In this document: one piece after another, positions 9,267-17,919 of the stretch | Layout of the letters: each line of letters begins with the position of its first letter | Position numbering within the stretch: the first letter of the stretch is position 1 | Assembly (NCBI RefSeq): GCF_026168515.1 | Contig: NZ_CP093443.1 | Location: forward strand, 744,001-808,000 | Length of the DNA stretch: 64,000 nt | Origin: Brevibacterium spongiae | Lineage (GTDB): Bacteria > Actinomycetota > Actinomycetes > Actinomycetales > Brevibacteriaceae | Direction: 5' to 3' | Notes under the pieces: model-generated | What the model was told of the DNA's origin: nothing | Databases searched by the model: none | Seen by the model: only the letters and a program-made list of their open reading frames with translations | Program-made: the position numbers and the translations under genes

Positions 9267-10364
9267 ATGCATTCCACGGCGCCTGCTCGCACCGAATCGC
9301 CGGTGGCCGCGAAGATGTCGACGTTGGACCGATTCCTGCCGCTGTGGATCATCGGCGCCATGGCGCTCGGTCTGCTGCTGGGCAAATTCGTGCCTGGCCT
9401 CGCAGCGGCACTGGACTCGGTCAAGGTCGCGAACGTGTCGCTGCCGATCGCCGTCGGCCTGCTGGTGATGATGTTCCCGGTTCTCGCCAAGGTCCGGTAC
9501 AACGAGACCGGGCGCGTGCTGGCGGACAAGAAGCTCATGATCACCTCACTGGTCATCAATTGGCTGGCGGCGCCCGCGTTCATGTTCGCACTGGCCTGGC
9601 TCTTCTTGCCTGACCTGCCCGAGTACCGTACCGGTCTGATCATCGTCGGCCTGGCACGCTGCATCGCGATGGTCCTCATCTGGAACGATCTGGCATGTGG
9701 GGACCGCGAGGCCGCCGTCGTCCTCGTCGCCATCAACTCGGTGTTCCAGGTACTCGCCTTCGGTCTCCTCGGCTGGTTCTACCTGCAATGGCTGCCTGAC
9801 CTTCTCGGGCTGCCGACGACCAGCAGCGAATTCTCCTTCTGGGCGATCACACTCAGCGTCCTCGTCTTCCTCGGCATCCCGCTTCTAGCCGGCTTCCTCA
9901 CCCGCACAGTCGGGGAGAAGGCGAAGGGGCAAGCGTGGTACGAAGACCGGTTCCTCCCGAAGATCGGCCCGTGGGCACTGTACGGACTGCTCTTCACCAT
10001 CGTCGTACTCTTCGCCTTCCAAGGCGACGAAATCACGTCCCACCCGGGCAACGTCGCCCGCATCGCACTGCCGCTTCTCGTCTACTTCGTCGTCGTCTTC
10101 GCTGTCGGGATGATCATCGGCAAAGCACTGCACTTGGGCTACGAGAAGACGACGACTCTGGCTTTCACCGCGGCCGGCAACAACTTCGAACTTGCCATCG
10201 CCGTGGCGATCGGAACGTACGGCGTTGCCTCCGGGCAGGCTCTCGCCGGAGTCGTCGGCCCTCTCATCGAGGTGCCCATCCTCGTCGCCCTCGTCTACGT
10301 CGCGCTGTGGGCGCGACCGCGTCTCTTTCCGTCCACCTCTGAACATGGAGCGAAACAAGCATGA
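9267..10364 (+). CDS. acr3: Arsenite efflux permease Acr3
   Basis: 365 residues, about ten membrane segments, a typical ACR3 (bile acid/arsenite permease superfamily) length. The conserved CIAMVLIWNDLACGDR region carries the cysteine needed for As(III) transport in characterised Acr3 proteins. It exports arsenite produced by the downstream ArsC. The start at 9267 is set by AAGGGGGA at 9257-9264; the frame extends back to 9174, but that would place the start in the operator. Its last four bases overlap the arsC start (ATGA), so the two are translationally coupled. Confidence 0.92.
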   Translation: MHSTAPARTESPVAAKMSTLDRFLPLWIIGAMALGLLLGKFVPGLAAALDSVKVANVSLPIAVGLLVMMFPVLAKVRYNETGRVLADKKLMITSLVINWLAAPAFMFALAWLFLPDLPEYRTGLIIVGLARCIAMVLIWNDLACGDREAAVVLVAINSVFQVLAFGLLGWFYLQWLPDLLGLPTTSSEFSFWAITLSVLVFLGIPLLAGFLTRTVGEKAKGQAWYEDRFLPKIGPWALYGLLFTIVVLFAFQGDEITSHPGNVARIALPLLVYFVVVFAVGMIIGKALHLGYEKTTTLAFTAAGNNFELAIAVAIGTYGVASGQALAGVVGPLIEVPILVALVYVALWARPRLFPSTSEHGAKQA

Positions 10365-10867
10365 GCACAACCTCTTCCGTGGAGCCTTCCGCACAGTCGT
10401 CCGCGAAGCCGAGCGTCCTGTTCGTCTGTGTGCACAACGCGGGTAGGTCGCAGATGGCCGCCGGGTTCCTCCGCGCCATGGCCGGAGACCGCATCGAAGT
10501 CCGGTCCGCCGGCAGCGAGCCCGCTGAGTCGATCAATTCGATTGCGGTCGAGGCGATGAGTGAAGTCGGCATCGACATCACGGACAACCGGCCGACGCTG
10601 CTCGCCCCTGATGCCGTTCGCGCCTCCGACGTCGTGATCACCATGGGCTGCGGTGACGCCTGCCCCATCTTCCCGGGCAAACGGTACGAAGACTGGGTGC
10701 TCGATGATCCCGCAGGTCAGGGTCTCGAATCGGTGCGGAGAATCCGTGATGACATCCGGGCTCGCATCGAAGCTCTGATCGCCGATCTCGTCCCTGACGC
10801 CGGTGCGACGTCCATGACGTCGCAGGCCACGTCGAGCCCGATCACCGAGGAGGCTCCCCATGACTGA
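10361..10867 (+). CDS. arsC: Arsenate reductase, low-molecular-weight phosphatase type
   Basis: 168 residues. The P-loop CVHNAGRSQ has Cys23 and Arg29 in the CX5R pattern of phosphotyrosine phosphatase-like arsenate reductases. A second cysteine pair lies in MGCGDACP near residue 100, followed by the acidic DWVLDDPAGQ segment. It reduces arsenate to arsenite for Acr3; in actinobacteria the reductant is usually mycothiol/mycoredoxin or thioredoxin, and which is used here cannot be read from sequence. It overlaps acr3 by 4 bp and the flavoprotein gene by 8 bp. Confidence 0.9.
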   Translation: MSTTSSVEPSAQSSAKPSVLFVCVHNAGRSQMAAGFLRAMAGDRIEVRSAGSEPAESINSIAVEAMSEVGIDITDNRPTLLAPDAVRASDVVITMGCGDACPIFPGKRYEDWVLDDPAGQGLESVRRIRDDIRARIEALIADLVPDAGATSMTSQATSSPITEEAPHD

Positions 10868-12290
10868 TATCGCGCTTGCTGATCTGCCGGTTGCCGTGAT
10901 CGGCTCCGGGCCCGTCGGCCTCGCGGCCGCGGCCCAGCTGGTCAGGCGCGGCATCCGTCCGCTTGTTATCGAGGCGGGTTCGACCCCAGCGGCGGCAGTG
11001 GCCGAATGGGGTCATATCGGATTGTTCTCTCCGTGGAAATACAATATCGACGAGGCGGCGCGGGGTCTGCTGAAGCCCACCGGCTGGCAGGAGCCCGACG
11101 GTGACTCCCTGCCCACGGGTGCCGAGCTCGTCCGCGATTACCTCAGGCCTCTCGCTGAGACGACTGAGCTCCGGGACTCCATCCTCACCGAGACCCGTGT
11201 GGTGGCAGTGACTCGCGTCGGCAAGGACCGAACGGGTACGGCTCAGCGAGAGTCGGCTCCTTTCCTCATCCGCACTCAGAACTCCGACGGAACACTGGCC
11301 GATCTTCACGCCAGGGCTGTCATCGACGCCTCGGGAACCTGGGAGAGCTCGAACCCGATCGGGCAGGGCGGACTTCCAGCTCCCGGTGAGGTCGAGGCTC
11401 GTCGCAGCGGGTTCGTGACCTCACCTCTGCCCGATGTGGTGGGCCGCGATCGTGAGCAGTTCGCCGGGCGCCGGATTCTGGTCGTCGGGGGAGGACATTC
11501 GGCAGCGAACACACTCTTGGCCTTGGCTGAACTGCGTGACGAGGCACCGAAGACGCGAATCAGCTGGGTGCTCAGACGGGCAGATCCCGCATCCGTCTAC
11601 GGCGGAGAAGACCAGGACGGTCTGCCTGCGCGAGGCGCTTTGGGGGCGCGGCTTCGCCACCTCGTCGAAACCGGAGTCATCGAGGTTCATGCCTCGACGA
11701 CGATTACCGGGTTCGGCACGGATGGCGCTGGGACCGTTGCTGCTGCCTTTGGCGGCGCCGGGTCCGTTGCGGCTGAAACCGAGGGTGAGTCGGTGACGCT
11801 TCATGCCGATCGGGTCGTTCCGGCCACAGGATTCCGCCCTGATCTTGGGTTCCTGCGTGAGATTCGACTCGACCTCGACCCGGTGGTCGAAGCTCCTCGG
11901 CAGTTGGGTCCGCTTATCGATCCCGAACATCACAGCTGCGGAACGGTCGCCCCGCATGGTGCCCGGGTGCTTGCGCATCCGGAGCCGAACTTCTACATCG
12001 TGGGAATGAAGTCCTACGGACGAGCGCCCACATTCCTCATGTACACCGGTTACGAACAGGTTCGTTCCGTCGTCGCAGCGCTCGCCGGTGACCAGGAAGC
12101 CGCCGACAGAGTCGAACTCGTCCTGCCCGAGACAGGGGTGTGCTCGGCCGATATCGGGACTTCGTGCGATGCGACGATCGATGCGCCAGCAGAAGCGCAG
12201 GCCGCAGGGGGAAGCTGCTGCGGACCGGCGGAACCGCTTGTGCTCGGGATCCCCACCGGGGTGGAGCACGGGCGGTCGGGATTGAGCTGA
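10860..12290 (+). CDS. FAD-dependent oxidoreductase of the arsenic operon (ArsO/flavin monooxygenase-like)
   Basis: 476 residues. An N-terminal FAD Rossmann motif VAVIGSGPVGLAAAAQL and a second nucleotide motif ILVVGGGHSAANTLLAL near residue 205 mark a class B monooxygenase/thioredoxin-reductase-like fold. A C-terminal tail holds cysteines in CSADIGTSC and GGSCCGPAE, suited to thiol or arsenic binding. Family members co-occur with acr3 and arsC; the reaction is not settled. Translational overlap with arsC makes an arsenic role likely. Confidence 0.75.
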   Translation: MTDIALADLPVAVIGSGPVGLAAAAQLVRRGIRPLVIEAGSTPAAAVAEWGHIGLFSPWKYNIDEAARGLLKPTGWQEPDGDSLPTGAELVRDYLRPLAETTELRDSILTETRVVAVTRVGKDRTGTAQRESAPFLIRTQNSDGTLADLHARAVIDASGTWESSNPIGQGGLPAPGEVEARRSGFVTSPLPDVVGRDREQFAGRRILVVGGGHSAANTLLALAELRDEAPKTRISWVLRRADPASVYGGEDQDGLPARGALGARLRHLVETGVIEVHASTTITGFGTDGAGTVAAAFGGAGSVAAETEGESVTLHADRVVPATGFRPDLGFLREIRLDLDPVVEAPRQLGPLIDPEHHSCGTVAPHGARVLAHPEPNFYIVGMKSYGRAPTFLMYTGYEQVRSVVAALAGDQEAADRVELVLPETGVCSADIGTSCDATIDAPAEAQAAGGSCCGPAEPLVLGIPTGVEHGRSGLS

Positions 12291-12352
12291 CTCGCTATTT
12301 CAGTTCGCTCGGTACGGCTTCGGCTGGCGCGGAGTGGTGCGACCAGCGCGAC

Positions 12353-13048
12353 TCAGCGGTAGGTCGCGTCCTTCGGGGCCTGGTGGCCGTGGTCGTTGAA
12401 CGAGATGAGGCTGGTGCCGCCGCTGCCGGTGATGATCTTCGTGATGCCGGTGTTGATCGTCACGCGGTTGAACGCCATCCACTGGTCGAAGCCGCCGCCG
12501 ATGAGCTTGGCTGCGGTCCATGCGATGGCCCCGGCGCTGGAGACGACGATCGTCGATTGGCCTGAGCTCATGGCTGCGACCGCGTCGCTGAGGGCACGGT
12601 CGACGCGTGATGTGAACCGTGCATACGTCTCTGTGTAATCCCCGTCGAATTCGCCTGAGGCCCAGCGTGCGGCGCCGCGTTCGAGCTCGCCCTGGAAGAT
12701 CTTCGAGTCGTGCTTCGACCGCGGGTCGAGATCCTTCAATACCCCAGTGAGTTCCCACGCAGCGTACTCATTCCACCCGGCGTCGACGTCAGCCTCGGGC
12801 AAGTGAGTGCTCCGTTGCCCGCCGTCAGAGTCAGGGTCGGCGCCACCGCCGAGACCCTCGATGATGCCTGCCGCGGTCTGTCGCTGCCGCAGCATTTCAC
12901 CATGGACGATCCGGTCGGGCTCGACGCCTTGGGCGGCGAGGAACCGGCCGGTGATGCGGCTCTGCTCCTTACCGAGGTCGGAGAGCCGATCGTAATCGTC
13001 GGTGCCGAAGGACGCCTGTCCATGTCGGATCAGATAGAGCACACTCAT
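12353..13048 (-). CDS. Histidine phosphatase family protein (phosphoglycerate mutase-like)
   Basis: 231 residues. The catalytic RHGQ motif lies at residues 8-11 (MSVLYLIRHGQ) and the second histidine region is near VVSSAGAIAWTA. Here the usual second-His GHG/SHG motif reads SSAGA, so the distal histidine appears missing or shifted and activity should not be assumed. The start is set by GGAGTGG upstream of ATG 13048; the frame continues to 13192 without a ribosome site. It converges with the ars operon end. Confidence 0.8.
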   Translation of the reverse strand: MSVLYLIRHGQASFGTDDYDRLSDLGKEQSRITGRFLAAQGVEPDRIVHGEMLRQRQTAAGIIEGLGGGADPDSDGGQRSTHLPEADVDAGWNEYAAWELTGVLKDLDPRSKHDSKIFQGELERGAARWASGEFDGDYTETYARFTSRVDRALSDAVAAMSSGQSTIVVSSAGAIAWTAAKLIGGGFDQWMAFNRVTINTGITKIITGSGGTSLISFNDHGHQAPKDATYR

Positions 13049-13225
13049 GTTCCACTCCTGCAGTCGGGAAGCCACGTCGAAACTCGAATGGGGTTGGATT
13101 TCTACACCCAACCTATCCGGTGACGAAGTAACCGTGCGCGACGTTCCACTGATCGCGATTGTTCTGCAGTGGGATAGGCATTCACCTCGCAACTGGGCGT
13201 GATTCCCAGTCGCTGCCTCAACGAC

Positions 13226-13251
13226 GCGGGACTTCGCTACCTCGATCCCGC
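13226..13251 (-). terminator. Weak hairpin after the HNH gene
   Basis: GCGGGA (13226-13231) pairs with TCCCGC (13246-13251) about 40 bp beyond the stop of the minus-strand HNH gene. The stem is short and has no T run, so this is only a candidate. The rest of 13049-13289 holds the upstream region of the phosphatase gene, where GGTTGG and CCAACC arms can pair near 13092-13114. Confidence 0.25.
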
Positions 13252-13289
13252 TGATTCTCGATGGTTCGACGCCGTTGGGAGGCCCGCGG

Positions 13290-15704
13290 TCAGAACGGCG
13301 GGGGATCGGCCTCGAGGTCGTGGTCCCAGTTCACCTTCTTCGAGACGAAGCGGTGGTCCCAGGGGTCAACAGCTCCAGCCGCTTTGGACTGCGCAGTGCC
13401 GCTGAACGTCGCGGCGCTGGTTTCAGCCGTGTTGCGGGGATCGGATTCTTCGGGCTTGTTCGGGTCGTAGCTGATGGAGTCGAGGTCGCGGTGGTTCAGA
13501 CGCGCCCACCTGACCTCTTTGGCGTACCTGGCGTCCCCTGTCAGCTGCTTCATCGCGGCAGGGTCGGAACCGGGAGGGAGACAGAGCTGGAAGACAGAGT
13601 TCTCCCAGTCGAGGCAGCGTTCGAGCCTCAGCCGCGCTCGCGCGAGCCGCTGGGCCTTGAACGCCTTCGACAGCCGCTGCTGCCGTGCCGCGAGCTCCTC
13701 CTGGAGGCGCTTCGCTTCGTCCCTCGCACGAATCGTCGACTCGCCGGGCATGAGTTCGAGTACCTGCGGTGCAGGCGGAACCATGCTTTTGGGCAGACTC
13801 CACCGCTTGAGGTGGACTTGCGCCAAAGCCTCGAGCTCGAGAGCTTGGGCGATGTTGATCGGCTGCTCGGGAGCCGTCGCCTTCGCCGAGATCCCGTGCC
13901 GAAACTCAAAGTCGACCTCTCCGGATTTGGGCATAGTGACGCCGTAGCGACCGGCGGTCTTCAGCGCGTGGTGCTTTTTGCACAGCGGGTGCAGGTTTCC
14001 GAACCGGGTCAGCCCGCCTTTGAGCGGGTTGAGGTGGAAAAACGGTACGACGTGGTCGATTTCCGACTTCTCGGCCTTGCGCTGGCAGCCGGGGACGGAG
14101 CAGACGGTCCACTGTTCGACCAACGTCCTGCGCAGGTCGTTGGGAATCTGGTAGCTCGTGGCCTTCGCGTCGATCGGGGTTCCGGTGGCCGGGTCGGTGA
14201 GAATCCGCTGGATGGTCTTGGAACGTCCAGCGATCGTGCGTGCCACTTCGGCGGGCATCGGCGAACCGTCGGAGAAGGTACCGGGCAGGTCCGAGTCACC
14301 CGTCAGCGACAGGAAGGGCACGGTTGCGACGGTGGCCGCCTGGCTCGACAGCCACCACTGAGTGGTGGGCATGCGCACCTTCACCCAATGCTCGGCCGGA
14401 CCGAGCCCGTCGCCATCGTCGCCGCAGTCGGCAGTGCGGAAAGCGGAGCCGGCAGCCTTGCTGGACGAATCGTCGTCAGCGTCCGTGGGCTCTGCGCCCA
14501 CGGTCTTGGCGAACTCGGCGAGCCCCTCGTCAGTGTCGACGCCGGGAATGAGCTCTCCGTCAGCGTCGAGCATCGACTTCTCGTCGGTCGTCTGGATTCC
14601 GGTGACCGGGTCGATGGACACGACCTTGACCTTCAGCTCAGGCACGGGGCGGACGAACAGGTCATACTGGAGCTGGTCGATGGACCGTTCGTCGCAGATC
14701 GCCATCCCGACAGGAAGGTTGAGAGCCGACTTGTTCTTCCCATGAATGGTCAGTGCCATGGCCTGGACGCGGTTGTAGCAGGCGAAGATCTCGGCAGAGG
14801 GGCCGCTGACGGTGAGGCAGGCCGAACCGTCCTTGAAACCCTCGACGTCGACGCGGCGGCGCTTGGCGGCAATCTCCGTCATGGCAACCGGAGGAACGAG
14901 AATGCTGATCATCTTCGCCAGCGACCGGCGAAGGGTCTCGCAGGTGATGTCCGCGCGCTTGGCGGCGAGGAACTCGTCGAGCTTCGGGAGGAACTCGAAG
15001 TTCACGGTCGCGCACAGCTGGGTGACGACGTCGACGTGTGCCTGGGTGAATTCGCCGGCGCGAACGCGATCGGCGAAGCGGGGGAGCCCGTAGAAAACCG
15101 TCATTGCTCCCGACAGCTGCCTGTACGTGCGGGCGCTGTTCGTGCCGAGGATCGTCGAGATCTCGACGAGGTCGTCCGCTTCCACATTGTCATAGACCCA
15201 CTGCGCGAACCACGACGTGGGCGTGAAGTTCGGGAAGTCGGGAAGCTGCAGCGCCGCGGCTTTGTCCGCAGCAACCTGCTGAGCGCGGGCGAACTCCTCG
15301 TCATAGAGTTCGATCTCCGTCGAGGTCGCGTCGCTGCTGCCCGCGTCTTTGGTAGCGACGCACCTCGCGCCGGCGACGGTCTTGCCTGCATCCTTGCGAC
15401 GACGCTCCTCAGCGTCGTATTCGGCCTGGGCTTCCCGGTGGCGGCGCTCCAAGGTCCCGGCGATCGTTGCACAGCGGAACGGCTGAGCTCCCTCGGGAAC
15501 GGCGAAGTCCAAACCGAGGAGAACCTGTTCGAGCACAGTCGCCGAAGCTGACTCGAGCACCTCGAAGCGGGCGCGATCAGAGACCATGGCCGCCTCGGCG
15601 AAGTGGGTCATGTTCGATTCGAACCGGATGGTGACTCGCAGCGAGGAGTCGGACGACGCTGCCTCGGCGGCGCTCGCCTGTGTCGAATCTGTGGTGCCCT
15701 TCAT
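13290..15704 (-). CDS. DUF222 domain HNH endonuclease
   Basis: 804 residues, among the longer members. The N-terminal two thirds match DUF222 (13E12-like) proteins. The HNH motif near residue 560 has a CSVPGC zinc pair, an EIDHVVPF catalytic core, a GNLHPLCKKHH second half and all expected Cys/His/Asn residues. Basic Arg/Lys-rich helices follow. The family is abundant and multicopy in actinobacteria; proposed roles include mobile-element or DNA maintenance nuclease, none proven. ATG 15704 is chosen because AGGTGA lies 8 bp upstream; upstream frames to 16229 lack signals. Confidence 0.88.
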   Translation of the reverse strand: MKGTTDSTQASAAEAASSDSSLRVTIRFESNMTHFAEAAMVSDRARFEVLESASATVLEQVLLGLDFAVPEGAQPFRCATIAGTLERRHREAQAEYDAEERRRKDAGKTVAGARCVATKDAGSSDATSTEIELYDEEFARAQQVAADKAAALQLPDFPNFTPTSWFAQWVYDNVEADDLVEISTILGTNSARTYRQLSGAMTVFYGLPRFADRVRAGEFTQAHVDVVTQLCATVNFEFLPKLDEFLAAKRADITCETLRRSLAKMISILVPPVAMTEIAAKRRRVDVEGFKDGSACLTVSGPSAEIFACYNRVQAMALTIHGKNKSALNLPVGMAICDERSIDQLQYDLFVRPVPELKVKVVSIDPVTGIQTTDEKSMLDADGELIPGVDTDEGLAEFAKTVGAEPTDADDDSSSKAAGSAFRTADCGDDGDGLGPAEHWVKVRMPTTQWWLSSQAATVATVPFLSLTGDSDLPGTFSDGSPMPAEVARTIAGRSKTIQRILTDPATGTPIDAKATSYQIPNDLRRTLVEQWTVCSVPGCQRKAEKSEIDHVVPFFHLNPLKGGLTRFGNLHPLCKKHHALKTAGRYGVTMPKSGEVDFEFRHGISAKATAPEQPINIAQALELEALAQVHLKRWSLPKSMVPPAPQVLELMPGESTIRARDEAKRLQEELAARQQRLSKAFKAQRLARARLRLERCLDWENSVFQLCLPPGSDPAAMKQLTGDARYAKEVRWARLNHRDLDSISYDPNKPEESDPRNTAETSAATFSGTAQSKAAGAVDPWDHRFVSKKVNWDHDLEADPPPF

Positions 15705-15771
15705 TGCGATTTCACCTGCCTCGGACCTCATCGTCGGAGAAGTGGAGCTGAATTGAAAAGTTGTTAATTCT

Positions 15772-15800
15772 ATAGTAGAGCATCGAACGACAATGCACAA
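15772..15800 (-). promoter_or_regulatory. Promoter of the HNH gene
   Basis: On the minus strand TTGTGC (rc of 15795-15800) and TACTAT (rc of 15772-15777) are spaced exactly 17 bp, in an AT-rich patch unlike the surrounding DNA. A start near 15765 would give a leader of about 60 bases. Confidence 0.5.
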
Positions 15801-16508
15801 TAGCAAATATTCAAATAGTTCGAATCTTTGTCGATTTTCTGCGCTCGATGATTTCGATGTCTGACCATCTTCCCATTCGGCACTGACACGAGAACTTAGG
15901 CAGGGGGTGACACATGAACCACCCGGGGTCGGGGAGGTGCATGTGTCGGGAACAGACCGGACCGGGTGGCTGGAGCGGTAGTGGTACAGGAAGGCCGACC
16001 AGGAGTAGGAGTGCCGGTCGCTGCCGACGACCGGCGCCGTGAACTCCGGCCAATGGTCTGGAGAACATGCCACCGAAACGACGGACAACCTCGGCGAGGG
16101 GTGGATTTTCGGGTGAAGTGAGTCACGCCATCGGTTATGCTGTGGGGGTTGCCGGATGCGACCCATGAGGTCGACACTCGCCCTTATGCGAGCCGTATCC
16201 GCACAGCGCGCACCTGCGGCGCCCTTCACCTAGGGTCTGCACCACAGGACGCGCAGACGTCACCGCACCATCCTTCACTGGTGACCAGTTCTTCGTCAGG
16301 ACCGCCTCGGCGAACCGACCAGGGTTCACGCGGACCCATGCAGGTTCATGCGAATTTGCGCAGGCTCATGTGAACATGCGAACCCTGCGGGCTCACGTAA
16401 ACCCGCGCGAGTGCAGCCGAGACCGCGCCCCCGACGGCGCACGTTCAGACGATCACTGCCGGCAACAGCGAATACGACCTGTCGCCGCATCAACCACGAG
16501 GATCAAAC
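15801..16508. other. Long intergenic region upstream of malic enzyme
   Basis: About 700 bp with no supported gene. It holds an AT-rich stretch to about 15870; a hairpin GACACATG (15909-15916) / CATGTGTC (15940-15947) with CACC/GGTG continuing inside; one CCGCCTCGG motif at 16302; and four degenerate repeats at 16321-16400. Open frames here have no ribosome site or recognisable product. A vestigial gene or an untranslated RNA cannot be excluded. Confidence 0.5.
16321..16402 (+). repeat. Four degenerate GGYTCAYGYGAA-like repeats
   Basis: AGGGTTCACGCGG (16321), CAGGTTCATGCGAA (16341), CAGGCTCATGTGAA (16361) and CGGGCTCACGTAAAC (from about 16388) are spaced 20, 20 and 27 bp. The approximate two-helical-turn spacing upstream of the malic enzyme start suggests an array of protein-binding sites. 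Confidence 0.45.
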
Positions 16509-17714
16509 ATGACGACCACCGCCGAAAACTCGACCGGCTCGGGCCAGAACGCGCCGACTCCCATCACCGATGAGGAGATCTTCGCCGCACACGAAGGCGG
16601 CAAGCTGTCCGCCGAACTCACCAGCCCGCTGGAGACCCAGCGCGATCTGTCGATCGCCTACACGCCCGGCGTGGCCAAGGTCTGCACCGCGATCAAGGAC
16701 GAACCGCAGCTCGCACGCACCCATACCTGGACGGGCCGCCTCGTCGCGGTCATCTCCGACGGGTCGGCCGTGCTCGGCCTCGGTGACATCGGCGCGGCCG
16801 CCTCGCTGCCGGTGATGGAGGGCAAGTGCGCCCTGTTCAAGTCCTTCTCGGGACTCAACGCGATCCCGATCGTGCTCGACACCAACGACACCGACGAGAT
16901 CGTCGAGACCATCATCCGCATGGCTCCGACCTTCGGTGCGATCAACCTCGAGGACATCTCCGCCCCGCGCTGCTTCGAGATCGAGGACCGGGTCAAGGAG
17001 GCCCTCGACATCCCCGTCATGCACGATGACCAGCACGGCACCGCCGTCGTCGTCCTCGCCGCGCTGACGAATGCGCTGCGCGTGGTGAAGAAGTCGTTCG
17101 ACTCCGTCCGCGTCGTCGTCTCCGGTGCCGGCGCCGCCGGTGTTGCCGTCGTGAAGATCCTCGCCGACGCCGGCGTCAACGACATCGTCGTCCTCGACTC
17201 GAAGGGCGTCGTCGAATCCGGACGCCCCGACCTGTCCGAGACGAAGCAGCTCCTCGCCGAGTCGACGAACCCGCGCGGAATCTCCGGCGGAATCGGCGAA
17301 GCCCTCGACGGAGCCGACGCCTTCATCGGCGTCTCCGGGGGCACCATCGACGAGGCGCACCTGGAGAACATGGCCGATGATGCGATCATCTTCGCCCTAT
17401 CGAACCCCAACCCCGAGGTGGTCCCCGACATCGCCTCCAAGTACGCCACCGTGGTGGCCACCGGGCGCAGCGACTTCCCGAACCAGATCAACAACGTCCT
17501 CGCGTTCCCCGGGATCTTCCGCGGTGCGCTCGACGCCGACGCCGACGAGATCACCGATGACATGAAGCTCGTCGCCGCTCGGGCGATCGCCGACCTCGTC
17601 GGGGATGACCTGGCTCCCGGGTACATCGTGCCTGGTGCGCTCGATCCCCGTGTGGCCCCGGCCGTCGCCGAGGCGGTCGAGAAGTCCGCGCTCGAAGCGA
17701 TGACCAAGCGCTGA
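16509..17714 (+). CDS. NAD(P)-dependent malic enzyme, short form
   Basis: 401 residues, the length of the small prokaryotic malic enzymes that lack the phosphotransacetylase domain. IAYTPGVAKVC near residue 49, the catalytic GKCALFK segment, the metal-binding DDQHGTA stretch and the Rossmann VSGAGAAGVAVV are all present. It oxidatively decarboxylates malate to pyruvate, supplying NAD(P)H. NADP versus NAD preference cannot be decided from what I see. AGGA lies upstream of ATG 16509. A 23-bp tandem duplication covers its stop codon and a strong terminator follows. Confidence 0.92.
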   Translation: MTTTAENSTGSGQNAPTPITDEEIFAAHEGGKLSAELTSPLETQRDLSIAYTPGVAKVCTAIKDEPQLARTHTWTGRLVAVISDGSAVLGLGDIGAAASLPVMEGKCALFKSFSGLNAIPIVLDTNDTDEIVETIIRMAPTFGAINLEDISAPRCFEIEDRVKEALDIPVMHDDQHGTAVVVLAALTNALRVVKKSFDSVRVVVSGAGAAGVAVVKILADAGVNDIVVLDSKGVVESGRPDLSETKQLLAESTNPRGISGGIGEALDGADAFIGVSGGTIDEAHLENMADDAIIFALSNPNPEVVPDIASKYATVVATGRSDFPNQINNVLAFPGIFRGALDADADEITDDMKLVAARAIADLVGDDLAPGYIVPGALDPRVAPAVAEAVEKSALEAMTKR

Positions 17715-17747
17715 CGCTGGGTTCGACCAAGCGCTGACGCGGCGTTC
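17702..17747 (+). repeat. 23-bp tandem duplication across the malic enzyme stop codon
   Basis: GACCAAGCGCTGACGC occurs at 17702-17717 and 17725-17740 and the two 23-bp units differ at only two positions. The first unit contains the TGA stop; the second is a copy of the coding end plus stop in the 3' untranslated region. Confidence 0.85.
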
Positions 17748-17789
17748 GCGTGCGCGGGCCGTTCGGTCCGGATAGGGCTGGGCCCGCGC

Positions 17790-17837
17790 ACAGCTGAGGG
17801 GCGGATGAAGGAAGATCTTCACCCGCCCCTCAGCTGT
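17790..17837. terminator. Bidirectional terminator between malic enzyme and Ohr genes
   Basis: 21-bp arms at 17790-17810 and 17817-17837 with one mismatch enclose the loop GAAGAT. It lies between two convergent genes and can serve both. Confidence 0.85.
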
Positions 17838-17919
17838 GTTGTGCGCGGAGTTTCAGTTGAGTTCCCGACGCGGGGCTCCGGGCGGGCGGCCCCGCAGTTG
17901 GCAGCCTCCCCGCCGATGG

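Noticed and set aside
13275..15551. Open frame of 758 residues on the plus strand opposite the HNH gene, and similar long antisense frames (for example 5300-7009 minus, 3228-4430 minus, 32325-34124 minus).
   Set aside because: High-GC coding DNA leaves long open frames on other strands. They have biased Arg/Gly/Val composition, no ribosome sites and no recognisable domains, and the opposite strand encodes a convincing protein.
15801..16500. Small coding genes in the long intergenic region.
   Set aside because: Frames of 60-90 residues have no ribosome site, no domain and unnatural composition.
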